This document shows positions 24,100 through 33,228 of a stretch of 64,000 nt of DNA, piece by piece. The stretch's first letter is position 1. Each line of letters starts with the position of its first letter. The notes beneath the pieces are model-generated. The model was given only the letters and a program-made list of their open reading frames with translations, did no database searches and was not told the origin of the DNA. The position numbers and the translations under genes are program-made. Origin of the DNA: an uncultured Eubacteriales bacterium (GTDB lineage Bacteria > Bacillota_I > Bacilli_A > RF39 > UBA660); the NCBI GenBank assembly GCA_905188025.1, contig CAJJKI010000001.1:62001-126000 (forward strand), read 5' to 3'.

Positions 24100-26326
24100 C
24101 CTTTCCATATAGAATTAACTTCTTTCCATTAACAACTGTATACTTACCATTCATAAATCTTTTTAATACTAAGTTAAACGTATATTCATTAATTGGCAAT
24201 TCTCTTCCCCTTAAATATTCCAAAACTTCAAATTTTATATCATTAGCAACTCTTTGCCCATTAATAATTATTTTCATATCTAACAATTCATTAAATGATA
24301 TACTTCTAACATTTTTATATCTATTTACAAATTGATTAAGAATTCTTACATCATCACTATACATACATTCTCTAGCTATTCTTAACATATCTTCAAAAGA
24401 TATCCTTGTAATATTATAATAATCTAACAAATCAAACTGTCTTCTTTCATCATCTTCAACAATTCCTGATTTAATACCAGCTAAAATCATGTTAATTTTA
24501 TTAATTATTATAGCATATTCTCTATTACGTAATCTATTAATCTTATTCAAATATTCTTGATATAATTTTAAATTATATTTCTTAACTGTCATTACCATAT
24601 CTTCAAAAGAATTAATACTTAATAACATCTTATCACAAAACTCACTTATTCTAGTAAAATCTTCCATATGGATAAAAACTTTTACCATATTATTTGATGC
24701 TTCTATGTATTCTTTTTCCTTCTCTTCATTCTTCGAAGAAGATCTACTATTTTTTAAATAATTCAATATCTTATTTTTTAAACTATTAGCTATTTCATTC
24801 TTAACTATTTCACTATCATCTCTATGATGAACCGTTACATAATCATTAACATATGAATATAAAGATCTCACATTTTCTCCATCAAATAATTCCTTTATTA
24901 CCATTTCATCATCAAGACTTTCTAATAATTTTAATATACTAGATATTTTTCCATCTTTTTGTTTATATATTTCATAACTTCTTTCTTTTTTTATTTTCTC
25001 TATTCCTAAAGTAATATTCATTAACTCATGATTATGTTTATTCCCATATTCAACTAATAAATATATAACCCTATCATAAGGAACATCCCATCTATTAGTT
25101 AAATTTATCGTATCAGTATAACTATAATTATTCTTAGATAATACCTGATAAAAATACTCTCCTATTTTCTCTTGTATCTCTATATATTCTCCACCACCAA
25201 GCCATTCATACAACTCTTTATGCTTATTAGATTTATTTAACCATTCAATAAGTTTTTTATCATATCTAACTTTATTTCTTTTTTTATTCCATTCGTCTTC
25301 TGAGATGTTTAATACATCATGTACATATTTATTCAAATATAATGACAAAGTACTATAACTAATCCCCAATGTTTCAGCATATTCCCTAAGTTTAGTTGGA
25401 TCAAAATCAACACTCTCAGCATAGTTATAACACATTTTATATAAATTTTCTCTAAATTCTTGATAAGTATTTCCTCTACAACATTCATAAGCCTTCTTTC
25501 TTTCAAAAGATCCATTTATCCAATTAGTTATTCTCCTATCAAGCCCATCTTTATCTTTTTTAATAAGAAGTTCCTTATATTCTTCATTAGACATTCCTAA
25601 ATACTGTTTCGCATAAATCCTAATATATCCAAATACTGTACTATAACTTAAATCAAAAACCTTTCCAAGATTTTTAATCTTATCACGGTCAAATCCTACT
25701 TTTTTAGCATATTCATAACAACATTTTAATAATCTTTCTCTAAATTCTTGGTAAGTCTCTCCGCCAAGTTCTTGATAACAACGTTCCCTTCTTGAAGAAA
25801 AACTACGCCATTTAGTAAAAGCAGCTTTTTGTTTACTTTCATCTACTTCTTTAAAATTATTATCAAGCAATTCAAAATCAGCTAATCCCAAAAAAATTTT
25901 CGTATATATCTTTGCATAACCTATAAATTTCCTATATGACAATCCTAATTCCACTGCTCTATTACGAATCATTTCTTTATCATACAATACTTCTTCACAA
26001 TATTCATAGCAATATTTAACTAACTTAATTTCAAATTCTTTACAATTACTAACTTCTAATTCTTCATATAACTTTTTCATATTTACATTATTCTTAATTA
26101 AATTATTAAGTTCTTTTACATTAATTATATCAATACTATTTTTGCTATTCACTAACATATCCCAACTATCACTACTATTACCTAAAACATATATATAATA
26201 GTTCTTAGCATACTCAATTACTTTATCTATAGTGATATCATACTTCCTAGATATATTTCCTAGTTTACTATAATCATAATTGCATTTTTCAAATTCATCA
26301 TAGCATTCCTTATACATTTTTATCAT
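24080..26326 (-). CDS. 748-residue protein with about five HTH-like repeats
   Basis: Soluble and charged. Residues about 1-440 are five divergent copies of a ~95-residue unit (approximate starts 1, 92, 189, 286, 379). Core of a unit: TYQEFRExLxKxCYEYA, then D(R/P)xKIxxLxxxxxLSYSTVxGYIxxYA and LGMSxEE, then a Trp-containing linker. LSYSTV followed by a basic aromatic helix looks like a helix-turn-helix. The C-terminal ~300 residues are helical without clear repeats. Start ATG at 26326 with AGGGGGATATT. No known family; DNA binding is inference. Confidence 0.65.
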   Translation of the reverse strand: MIKMYKECYDEFEKCNYDYSKLGNISRKYDITIDKVIEYAKNYYIYVLGNSSDSWDMLVNSKNSIDIINVKELNNLIKNNVNMKKLYEELEVSNCKEFEIKLVKYCYEYCEEVLYDKEMIRNRAVELGLSYRKFIGYAKIYTKIFLGLADFELLDNNFKEVDESKQKAAFTKWRSFSSRRERCYQELGGETYQEFRERLLKCCYEYAKKVGFDRDKIKNLGKVFDLSYSTVFGYIRIYAKQYLGMSNEEYKELLIKKDKDGLDRRITNWINGSFERKKAYECCRGNTYQEFRENLYKMCYNYAESVDFDPTKLREYAETLGISYSTLSLYLNKYVHDVLNISEDEWNKKRNKVRYDKKLIEWLNKSNKHKELYEWLGGGEYIEIQEKIGEYFYQVLSKNNYSYTDTINLTNRWDVPYDRVIYLLVEYGNKHNHELMNITLGIEKIKKERSYEIYKQKDGKISSILKLLESLDDEMVIKELFDGENVRSLYSYVNDYVTVHHRDDSEIVKNEIANSLKNKILNYLKNSRSSSKNEEKEKEYIEASNNMVKVFIHMEDFTRISEFCDKMLLSINSFEDMVMTVKKYNLKLYQEYLNKINRLRNREYAIIINKINMILAGIKSGIVEDDERRQFDLLDYYNITRISFEDMLRIARECMYSDDVRILNQFVNRYKNVRSISFNELLDMKIIINGQRVANDIKFEVLEYLRGRELPINEYTFNLVLKRFMNGKYTVVNGKKLILYGKETYKRK

Positions 26327-26350
26327 AATATCCCCCTAAAACAGTTAATT

Positions 26351-26379
26351 ATTCTAGCACACTATCGTTCGCTTGTCAA
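26351..26379 (-). promoter_or_regulatory. Predicted sigma-A promoter of the 748-residue gene
   Basis: Minus strand: TTGACA at 26379-26374, 17-base spacer, TAGAAT at 26356-26351. The spacer contains CGAACGATAGTGTG, a weak match to a LexA-type box (half site CGAAC). Confidence 0.7.
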
Positions 26380-26391
26380 GATTATCTCATA

Positions 26392-26416
26392 GAAAAAGAG
26401 TACTACTGTACTCCAA
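26392..26416 (-). terminator. Intrinsic terminator of hisS
   Basis: Minus-strand GAGTAC pairs with GTACTC around AGTA, followed by TTTTTC. Confidence 0.8.
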
Positions 26417-26421
26417 AATAT

Positions 26422-27726
26422 CTATCTATTTTCTTCCAAATATTTCTTAAGTTCTTCTAAACTATAAGTATATTCTATCTTTTTATCCATATCTTTTATC
26501 TTATAGTTATTACTATTAACTTCATCAGATCCTACTATCATAACATAATGAATATTTTCTCTATCAGCATATTCAAAACATTTACCTATCTTCTTTTTCT
26601 TCATTTCAATAAGTACACGATATCCCATTCTTCTAAACTCATCAGCTAATTTCAAAGTAGCTACTCTTTCATTCTCTTCCCCAAATGGTACCATATATAT
26701 ATCTATAAGTCTAGGAGTATTCTGACTCTCTTTAAGGATAACAAATATTGGTTCTAATCCAAAAGATAATCCACATGCTGGATACTTTTCACCATTATCC
26801 ATAAAATTAGTAATAATCTTATCATATCTTCCTCCAGCTCCAATAGCACAACTTATTCTTTGTAATTTATCATAAAATTCAAATACAACACCTGTATAAA
26901 TAGATAATCCACGTGCTAAAGTAGGAGTAAATCTACAATCATCAATTATTCCCAATTCCGCTAAATAACCATTAAGTTCTTTAATTTCTGAAAGACCTTC
27001 CTCAAATAAATTCTTAGCGTCTATCTTATCTTCATCAAACACTATCGTTTCATAATCTTCTAATTTCTTACTAAATAAATCAAATAATTTAGAAATAACT
27101 ATATCACTAAGACCTATCTCTTTTAACATATCATTCAATTCTTCTCTAGATACTTTTTCTAGCTTATCAATAACTCCAATTACTTTATCTATATCTTTAT
27201 CATCTACTCCACTAGCTAAAATAATACCACTCATAAGTTTACGATTATTATATTTAACATATATATCTATTCCTAATTCACGATAAGTATTAATAGCCAT
27301 AAGTATTTGCTCTGCTTCAATATATCTATTATCTATTCCCACTACATCGACATCACATTGATAAAACTCTCTAGTTCTTCCCATCTTAACTGGCCCATTT
27401 CTAAATACTCTTCCTATCTCATATCTTCTAAAAGGTAAAGATAATCCCTTATTAAGCCCAACTACTTTACAAAAAGGTACCGTCAAATCATATCTAAGTC
27501 CTAAATCTCTATCTCCTTGATCAGTTAAGTGATATATCTCACTAAGAATTTCTGCATCATCATTATATTTATAACTAAGCAAATCATAATAATTTAACAT
27601 TGGAGTCTCTATCGGTAAATATCCATACTTTTCAAAATTACTTCTAAGAATATCCGTAATCTTATTTCTAATAGCCATATCCTGTGGCATATAATCAAAA
27701 GTACCCTTAACATTCATAAGTTTCAT
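26422..27726 (-). CDS. hisS: Histidyl-tRNA synthetase
   Basis: 434 residues from the ATG at 27726 with GGAAGTG (three codons downstream of the longer frame). Class II motifs: motif 2 FRRYEIGRVFRNGP, histidine motif 1 RGLSIYTG and histidine motif 2 ISCAIGAGGRYDKII, motif 3 PACGLSFGLEPIF. The C-terminal anticodon-binding domain starts near residue 340. No aspS lies next to it, unlike in B. subtilis. Confidence 0.96.
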   Translation of the reverse strand: MKLMNVKGTFDYMPQDMAIRNKITDILRSNFEKYGYLPIETPMLNYYDLLSYKYNDDAEILSEIYHLTDQGDRDLGLRYDLTVPFCKVVGLNKGLSLPFRRYEIGRVFRNGPVKMGRTREFYQCDVDVVGIDNRYIEAEQILMAINTYRELGIDIYVKYNNRKLMSGIILASGVDDKDIDKVIGVIDKLEKVSREELNDMLKEIGLSDIVISKLFDLFSKKLEDYETIVFDEDKIDAKNLFEEGLSEIKELNGYLAELGIIDDCRFTPTLARGLSIYTGVVFEFYDKLQRISCAIGAGGRYDKIITNFMDNGEKYPACGLSFGLEPIFVILKESQNTPRLIDIYMVPFGEENERVATLKLADEFRRMGYRVLIEMKKKKIGKCFEYADRENIHYVMIVGSDEVNSNNYKIKDMDKKIEYTYSLEELKKYLEENR

Positions 27727-27783
27727 ATATATCACTTCCTCACATAAAATTATATCATAATTTAAAGAAAAAAGATATAAGTA

Positions 27784-28614
27784 TTATGATACACTTACTA
27801 TCTTTTGTGTCGTAATCTTTATACTACCTATTCCCCCATCAAGTAAAATCTTATTTCTTCCTGTTCCATATATTCCATCATCATACATTTCTTCACCATT
27901 ATAAGTAGCACTACCTATACCTTTATCTATTGAAACAGTATACTCATCATCAAACAAGTTAACTACTAAAGCCCCTACTCCAGCATTAATCTTATTTTCT
28001 CCTCTTAAATATCCTGAAAAAGTAACTTTACCAGCACCCATATCCAAGTCCATATCATTAACAGTAGCTTTAACTATTTCCATAGCTCCAGCTCCTCCAT
28101 TAACTTCCATCTCACTATATACTTCTATATCCTCTAGTCTTACCTTTCCTGCTCCTAATTCAAGTGATAAATCTTCAGTTTTCAACCCATTAATTTCTAC
28201 CTTACCAGCACCATTATCTATATCAATATCTTTAAATCTATAATCATTAGGAATAAAAATATATAAGTCACCAGAATATCTATCTAACATACTATGATCT
28301 TCTTCATAAATATATAATGTATCCTTATCCATTCTACTTTTAATATATTTATTATTAGTACCAACACTAAATTTATCACCTTGTTTAATAATTATATTTG
28401 TTCTCTTTACTGATATATCTAACTTCTCACTTATCTTAGCTTCAGTTATTTCTACAGTATTCTCATAATTAGTATCTTCTTCATATGAATTATCATTATC
28501 AACTATATTTCCTAATAACATAACTCCATAACATATCATAGATATAATACTAACTGTTAAAAATATTGCAAAACCCATAGCCAAGTATTTAATCATCTTT
28601 GCCACGTTTGTCAC
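27784..28614 (-). CDS. DUF4097-like membrane-anchored beta-solenoid protein
   Basis: 276 residues. One N-terminal span (about 12-34), then a repetitive beta-strand region with recurring DMGAGKVTFSG, ELGAGKVRLED and NGGAGAMEI motifs: DUF4097/LiaG-type. It overlaps the 3' end of the LiaF-like gene by 26 bases, a translationally coupled pair. In other Firmicutes such pairs belong to Lia-type envelope-stress systems; no LiaRS-like kinase or regulator is in the window, so regulation is unknown. Confidence 0.75.
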   Translation of the reverse strand: MTNVAKMIKYLAMGFAIFLTVSIISMICYGVMLLGNIVDNDNSYEEDTNYENTVEITEAKISEKLDISVKRTNIIIKQGDKFSVGTNNKYIKSRMDKDTLYIYEEDHSMLDRYSGDLYIFIPNDYRFKDIDIDNGAGKVEINGLKTEDLSLELGAGKVRLEDIEVYSEMEVNGGAGAMEIVKATVNDMDLDMGAGKVTFSGYLRGENKINAGVGALVVNLFDDEYTVSIDKGIGSATYNGEEMYDDGIYGTGRNKILLDGGIGSIKITTQKIVSVS

Positions 28615-29287
28615 AAATAGTCACTCCTCCAAACATACAAGTAGCATCTATATACACAGTTGTTTTTTCATCATAGTTTTTATCTTCTCTCTCATCAGCT
28701 ACTCCTCCAAATATTGGCATTGATGATATTTTAACATTCACATCACTAGGAACATAAACAGTTATTCCTCCAAAAATAGCATTAGCTTTAATAAGAACGG
28801 TATCTTTAATAATAGCCTTTCTTATATCACACTTAATTCCTCCAAAAATAGCATTAAGTTCACAACCCTCAAACTTTTCTTTTGTAAAATCTAAATCTTG
28901 TCCACCAAAAATAGCTCCATATTCCTGAGTATCTTTATTATTTATTTTTTTAATCTCTTTTCTCACTTTATTACCAATAGTATCCTTAAATATAATCGAT
29001 AAACCTACTAGTATTAAAATAACTGGTAACAATAGTTTCCATAAAACTTCAAATCTAACTATACCACGGCATCCTAATAATAAAGCTACACCTACAGCAA
29101 TACCTATTAAACTACCTGACTTATCTTCATCAGTAAATAGTCCAATAAAGCAAGGAATAATTATAAATAAAGTCCACCATCCAGCAAAGAAAATATCTAT
29201 CTTTCCTATTCCTAAAGCATTAATACCTACAATAACTCCTATCACTATCAACAATAATCCCCATATTAAATTTTTCTTTTTCATCAT
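28589..29287 (-). CDS. LiaF-like membrane protein
   Basis: 232 residues. N-terminal four-span bundle (LIWGLLLIVIGVIVGINAL and following; DUF5668 type), then a cytosolic or outer domain with three repeats of the AIFGG(I/V)xxxV pattern (YGAIFGGQDLDF, NAIFGGIKCDI, NAIFGGITVYV, CMFGGVTI) typical of the LiaF C-terminal domain. LiaF inhibits the LiaRS system in B. subtilis. Start may be either of two adjacent ATGs at 29287/29284 after AGAGGAAT. Confidence 0.8.
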   Translation of the reverse strand: MMKKKNLIWGLLLIVIGVIVGINALGIGKIDIFFAGWWTLFIIIPCFIGLFTDEDKSGSLIGIAVGVALLLGCRGIVRFEVLWKLLLPVILILVGLSIIFKDTIGNKVRKEIKKINNKDTQEYGAIFGGQDLDFTKEKFEGCELNAIFGGIKCDIRKAIIKDTVLIKANAIFGGITVYVPSDVNVKISSMPIFGGVADEREDKNYDEKTTVYIDATCMFGGVTICDKRGKDD

Positions 29288-29382
29288 ATTCCTCTCTTTC
29301 TATATATTATCATTCCCAATCACTTATTCCAAGTAACAATATAATAATACCACAATTAATACAATTTTTCCATCATATCTTC

Positions 29383-30372
29383 TTAATTATTCTTACATTC
29401 ATTCTTTCTCATATTATAAAATTCATTATGTAATTCATTAACCCTCTTATGAATATCCCTCACTATATCCTCATAATCTTCTTCTCCATAAGTAGTTAAA
29501 ACAGATATATTATAAACTGCTCCATCTTCAAATACTATTCCAACATCATGATAATTACTTCCATACCATCCATATTTATGAGCTACATTATTCTCTTCTT
29601 CAAGAGTTAAATATAAAGAATTATAAAGAGTATTCATCATTGATTCTTCTAACATTTTACCATATTCAGTACCATTACCAATTAATTTATAAGCATGTCT
29701 TAAATACATATTAGTATCCATTACAGTTTGACTACCATAAGTATCATCTCCCTGTAAAGTATATTTAGCTCCTATACTCTCTCCATATCTAATAAGCTTA
29801 TCCCTTCCAATATAATCATATAACATAGCATGAGCAGTATTATCACTATATCTAACAACATAATCAGCTAACTTTTTAAAAGATACCTTATCACCATATC
29901 TATATTCATCCATCCCTATACTATAATCATTCTTATATTTAGAAGTATAAATCATCTCATCATTTATATTAATACTTCCTAAAATAGCCTCATCATATAT
30001 ATACATTGCCTCAAGTAATTTAATTAAACTAGCTCCATAATATATTTCATTTTCTCTATACCCATAACTAAACCCAGTATTAGTATCTTCATAATATACA
30101 CTAATTCTATATCTATAATTACTCTTAAAATAATTATTCAACTCTTCTATCTTATTACTAATCATCAAAGTATTATCTTCTTCTGAATACCCTTTCAAAA
30201 TACAATCAGTATATTCTTTAGTCATCTCTAATTCTTCATGTATACTTAAATAATTATTATTCTCCTCACCAAGCATTTTCTCTATCTTTTTAAAATAAAT
30301 TGTCATAAAAGTACTATAGATTACTAGGAATAATCCAAAAATTAAAAATAAATATTTCCCTTTACTACTCAT
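29383..30372 (-). CDS. Class A beta-lactamase-like serine hydrolase
   Basis: 329 residues. N-terminal span (about 8-26), then a beta-lactamase-2-type domain. SLIK at 115-118 supplies the nucleophile Ser and Lys; SDN at 176-178 is the second motif; the third (KTG box) is replaced by KYGWYG (about 269-274). The missing KTG and membrane anchor argue against a true antibiotic-resistance enzyme and for a peptidoglycan-related or regulatory hydrolase. Single gene with a promoter at 30414-30442. Confidence 0.75.
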   Translation of the reverse strand: MSSKGKYLFLIFGLFLVIYSTFMTIYFKKIEKMLGEENNNYLSIHEELEMTKEYTDCILKGYSEEDNTLMISNKIEELNNYFKSNYRYRISVYYEDTNTGFSYGYRENEIYYGASLIKLLEAMYIYDEAILGSININDEMIYTSKYKNDYSIGMDEYRYGDKVSFKKLADYVVRYSDNTAHAMLYDYIGRDKLIRYGESIGAKYTLQGDDTYGSQTVMDTNMYLRHAYKLIGNGTEYGKMLEESMMNTLYNSLYLTLEEENNVAHKYGWYGSNYHDVGIVFEDGAVYNISVLTTYGEEDYEDIVRDIHKRVNELHNEFYNMRKNECKNN

Positions 30373-30413
30373 ACTAACTCCATAACTATAATACCAAAAC
30401 CTATCCTAATTTA

Positions 30414-30442
30414 ATTATAACAAACTATCAGTATCGTGTAAA
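30414..30442 (-). promoter_or_regulatory. Predicted promoter of the serine hydrolase gene
   Basis: Minus strand: TTTACA at 30442-30437, 17-base spacer, TATAAT at 30419-30414. Confidence 0.65.
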
Positions 30443-30640
30443 GAAAAATACAAGTCACAAAGTTTCTACTCTATAAAATACTATTTATTATTTTCTAAAA
30501 ACCATTTATCCTTAATAAATGAATTCATTACTAATATTTGATTAGTAATATTATTTTACCCTCTATTGATAAGCAAACTATGACTTTATACTATGCTATT
30601 TTATACTTTCGAACAACTAATCATTTTCTATAGTATTTTT

Positions 30641-31306
30641 TTAAATAAATATTTCATCTAAATTTGAAAAATGTATCAGTTTCAGTAAAATAAGTGATAA
30701 ATTATATGAAATCCATTCTATATCTAAACAATTACCTGCAAAAAAAGCATTATTTTTATATTCTGGATATCTAAAATATTCAGAATTACTACCTTCAATA
30801 AATTCACAATAATTACTGCAAAATTCTTTTACACAATTCATATAGTTATCTTTAATATTACATTTTTCAAATAGCAAATTTGACAATACCCCTAAATTGT
30901 GTTCATTTTTAACATAGTCAGCTTTTTTAAGCAATAAGTATTTAATTCCAATTTCAATTGCATGTCTTCCAATATAGACAGTAACTATTGAATTTGGAAG
31001 TATATCTGTAAGATTACTAAATGCATTTATATATTCTAACCAATAATTTTCCCACAATAAAATTTTATCTTCTTTTTTCAAATCTTTCTCTGTTCCATTG
31101 AATGAATATAAGCACCCTAAAACGTTTTCTATATTTTCTTTACTAGAAATACTATTTTTTCTTGATTTTTCAGCAAAGGTTTTACCATTAATATTATTAA
31201 ATATTGGCGATTTGCCATAATTTATATGTGCTGCAGAAAAAACGCAATCTAATTGTATAATTTCCGTATAATTAAAATTCTCACCATATTTCTTAAAAAT
31301 TTTCAT
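30641..31306 (-). CDS. HEPN-like protein next to a DUF1016 nuclease
   Basis: 221 residues, helical. Residues about 120-170 read IGRHAIEIGIKYLLLKK...NEHNLGVLSNLL, the four-helix pattern (RHxxExxLKxLLL...HxLxxL) seen in HEPN-type proteins. I do not see the RxxxxH RNase motif, so it may be inactive or a partner or antitoxin type; confidence in HEPN is moderate. It lies 19 bases after the DUF1016 gene and probably shares its transcript. An accessory or defence role is inferred from this pairing. Confidence 0.5.
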   Translation of the reverse strand: MKIFKKYGENFNYTEIIQLDCVFSAAHINYGKSPIFNNINGKTFAEKSRKNSISSKENIENVLGCLYSFNGTEKDLKKEDKILLWENYWLEYINAFSNLTDILPNSIVTVYIGRHAIEIGIKYLLLKKADYVKNEHNLGVLSNLLFEKCNIKDNYMNCVKEFCSNYCEFIEGSNSEYFRYPEYKNNAFFAGNCLDIEWISYNLSLILLKLIHFSNLDEIFI

Positions 31307-31325
31307 ATATATACCTCATAATATT

Positions 31326-32339
31326 TTATAAATCATCACTTTCTTCTATATCAAAATATAAATTTATTTCTTCCTCTGTTGGTAGTTTATCTAATAACTC
31401 TTTTGGTAATTGCTCTTTTAATTTATAAGTTGAAACGCCAATAGGAACATTTGTAGATTTTAAAGACCAATCCACTGTTAGTCTATTTTTTCCTCTACAT
31501 AATAATAAACCAATAGTGGGAGTGTCACATTCTCTTTTTATCATCTCATTAATTGCTGTTACATAAAATCCTAATTGTCCTATATAATCCGGTTTAAATT
31601 CACTTGTTTTTAATTCAACAACTACGTAACATCTAAGCTCTAAATGATAAAATAACAAATCAATATAGAAGTCTTGATTGTCAACAGAAATTTTGTATTG
31701 ATTTCCAACAAAACTAAAACCCTTACCTAACTCTAATAATACATTTCTTATTTTTGTTATCAATGCAGCTTCCAATTCTTTTTCTCTATATTCTTCCCTT
31801 AATGTAATAAAATCAAAAATATATGGATCTTTTAGGGTATTATTCACTAAATCACTATCTTTCGGAGGCAACATTGTATTAAAGTTATTATTACTATTTC
31901 CTATTCTTTTATGAAATTCTGTTTCGATTTGAATAGCTAATACACTTCTACTCCAACCATTTTTAATAGTGTTTTCAGCATATATTAGCCTAATATCTTT
32001 ATTTTTAATTTTTTCAATTAATAACAAATTATGTCCCCAAGGTAATTTGGCAACAAGTTGTTGCCATTTTTCATCATCAGCATACTCATCATAAAATAAT
32101 CTCATTGATCTTATATTTCTTTCAGAAAATCCTTTCATATTAGGAAAAGTTAATTTAAGTTCCGTTGATACTTGCTTCGTAAAATTATTTCCATATTGTT
32201 TGTTTTCAGAAATAATTTTTCCTAATTTAAAATACAACATAATTAAATTACTATTAACTTCTTGCATAGTTTTAATTTGTGTATTTATAATTTCTTCTTT
32301 AATATTACTAATAATATTTTTAAAATTATTTTCTAACAT
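31326..32339 (-). CDS. DUF1016 (YhcG-type) PD-(D/E)xK nuclease-like protein
   Basis: 337 residues. N-terminal domain with NVxMLYFKLGKIISE and SERNIRSMRLFYDEY, and the family marker LPWGHNLLLIEKI; C-terminal PD-(D/E)xK domain with FYIDLLFYHLELRCYVVVELK (Asp and ELK catalytic residues) and IGQLGFYV. The family is common on accessory islands and has been discussed as restriction or defence related; its substrate is unknown. Start ATG at 32339 with GAAAGGGTG. Full length, all key residues kept. Confidence 0.85.
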   Translation of the reverse strand: MLENNFKNIISNIKEEIINTQIKTMQEVNSNLIMLYFKLGKIISENKQYGNNFTKQVSTELKLTFPNMKGFSERNIRSMRLFYDEYADDEKWQQLVAKLPWGHNLLLIEKIKNKDIRLIYAENTIKNGWSRSVLAIQIETEFHKRIGNSNNNFNTMLPPKDSDLVNNTLKDPYIFDFITLREEYREKELEAALITKIRNVLLELGKGFSFVGNQYKISVDNQDFYIDLLFYHLELRCYVVVELKTSEFKPDYIGQLGFYVTAINEMIKRECDTPTIGLLLCRGKNRLTVDWSLKSTNVPIGVSTYKLKEQLPKELLDKLPTEEEINLYFDIEESDDL

Positions 32340-32412
32340 AATTCACACCCTTTCTATTAATTCTTATAAGTTATATATTCATGTTTATTTAGAGACTTTT
32401 TATAAAAATAAT

Positions 32413-32973
32413 TCAAAAATGTAAAAACCATTTAGCAAAATCATGAAAATAATTATCTGTTTCTTTCCACCATTTTAATTTTTCATCAAGACTTAAACTT
32501 CCATAATTAGTCTTTTGACCATCAATATTCATTAGTTTATCCATAACACTACCAACTCCTTTTGGAGTCATTCTAATTTCAAACTCAGTATCCATTCTAA
32601 AAGTTTTAACATTTCCGTTTGGTTCTGCATACGCCAAAACTTCAATTGCTTTTCCATGTCTATTAGTCTTATCTTCCAACAATTTTAAAATTCCCTCTGT
32701 TCCCAACTGTTCAAACACATACTTACCAAACGCTCCAGGAAAACCATTCAAAGCATCTATCTCAAATCCCACATCACTTTTAATAACTGGCTGATTTATC
32801 ATTCTAGAAGCTTGTAAAGCACTCTTAAATGCTATATTTTAAATATTGGTATCTTGAATCTCATCAACATTTTCTAATATTACATTTTCAACATTAATAT
32901 CATATAATCCAAGTACTGATTGAGCTATTTCTAGTTTATGCTTATTACCTGTCACAAAAATTATCTTTTTCAT
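32413..32973 (-). pseudogene. Ham1/RdgB-like NTP pyrophosphatase broken by one stop codon
   Basis: The gene starts at an ATG at 32973 with AGGAGGAATC and runs for 44 codons (MKKIIFVTGNKHKLEIAQSV...), meets TAA at 32841-32839, and then continues in the same frame with the expected family sequence (NIAFKSALQAS...PVIKSDVGFEIDALNGFPG...) to 32413. The whole is ~186 codons, normal for a house-cleaning pyrophosphatase. A single substitution (AAA or CAA to TAA) would explain it. The 129-residue distal open frame lacks the nucleotide-binding N-terminus. TAA is a stop elsewhere, so recoding is unlikely. Confidence 0.85.
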
Positions 32974-33108
32974 TTTGATTCCTCCTAAAATTAGTACCAT
33001 CAAAAGTTCCTATAAAATAAAACAATTCTCTTCTTATTTATCATTCTAATATATTATGAAATTATTAGTACTTAACTGTTTATATACCCATGTTGCACTT
33101 ACAACCTC

Positions 33109-33137
33109 AATATATCATATGAACATATGTTTGTCAA
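33109..33137 (-). promoter_or_regulatory. Promoter with SOS-box-like palindrome
   Basis: Minus strand: TTGACA at 33137-33132, 17-base spacer, TATATT at 33114-33109. Spacer carries GAACATATGTTT (33121-33132, plus reading), close to the Bacillus LexA box CGAACATATGTTCG. It faces the Ham1-like pseudogene, with a ~135-base leader. A near-identical promoter lies at 59223-59251. Confidence 0.6.
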
Positions 33138-33173
33138 GAAAATTAACTAATTTTATTAAATTTTTTTATAAAT

Positions 33174-33208
33174 AAAAAAATAGCCTTTAAAATAAAGCTA
33201 TTTAATTA
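33174..33208 (-). terminator. Intrinsic terminator of the P-loop gene
   Basis: Minus-strand AAATAGC pairs with GCTATTT and is followed by T residues. Confidence 0.75.
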
Positions 33209-33228
33209 CTCAAAAATTCTTTTGTTTA

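Noticed and set aside
25333..25515. 60-codon frame inside the 748-residue gene
   Set aside because: Out-of-frame shadow within a clear coding sequence.
29383..30372. Functional antibiotic-resistance beta-lactamase
   Set aside because: The KTG box is missing and the protein is membrane-anchored, so this reading is not supported.
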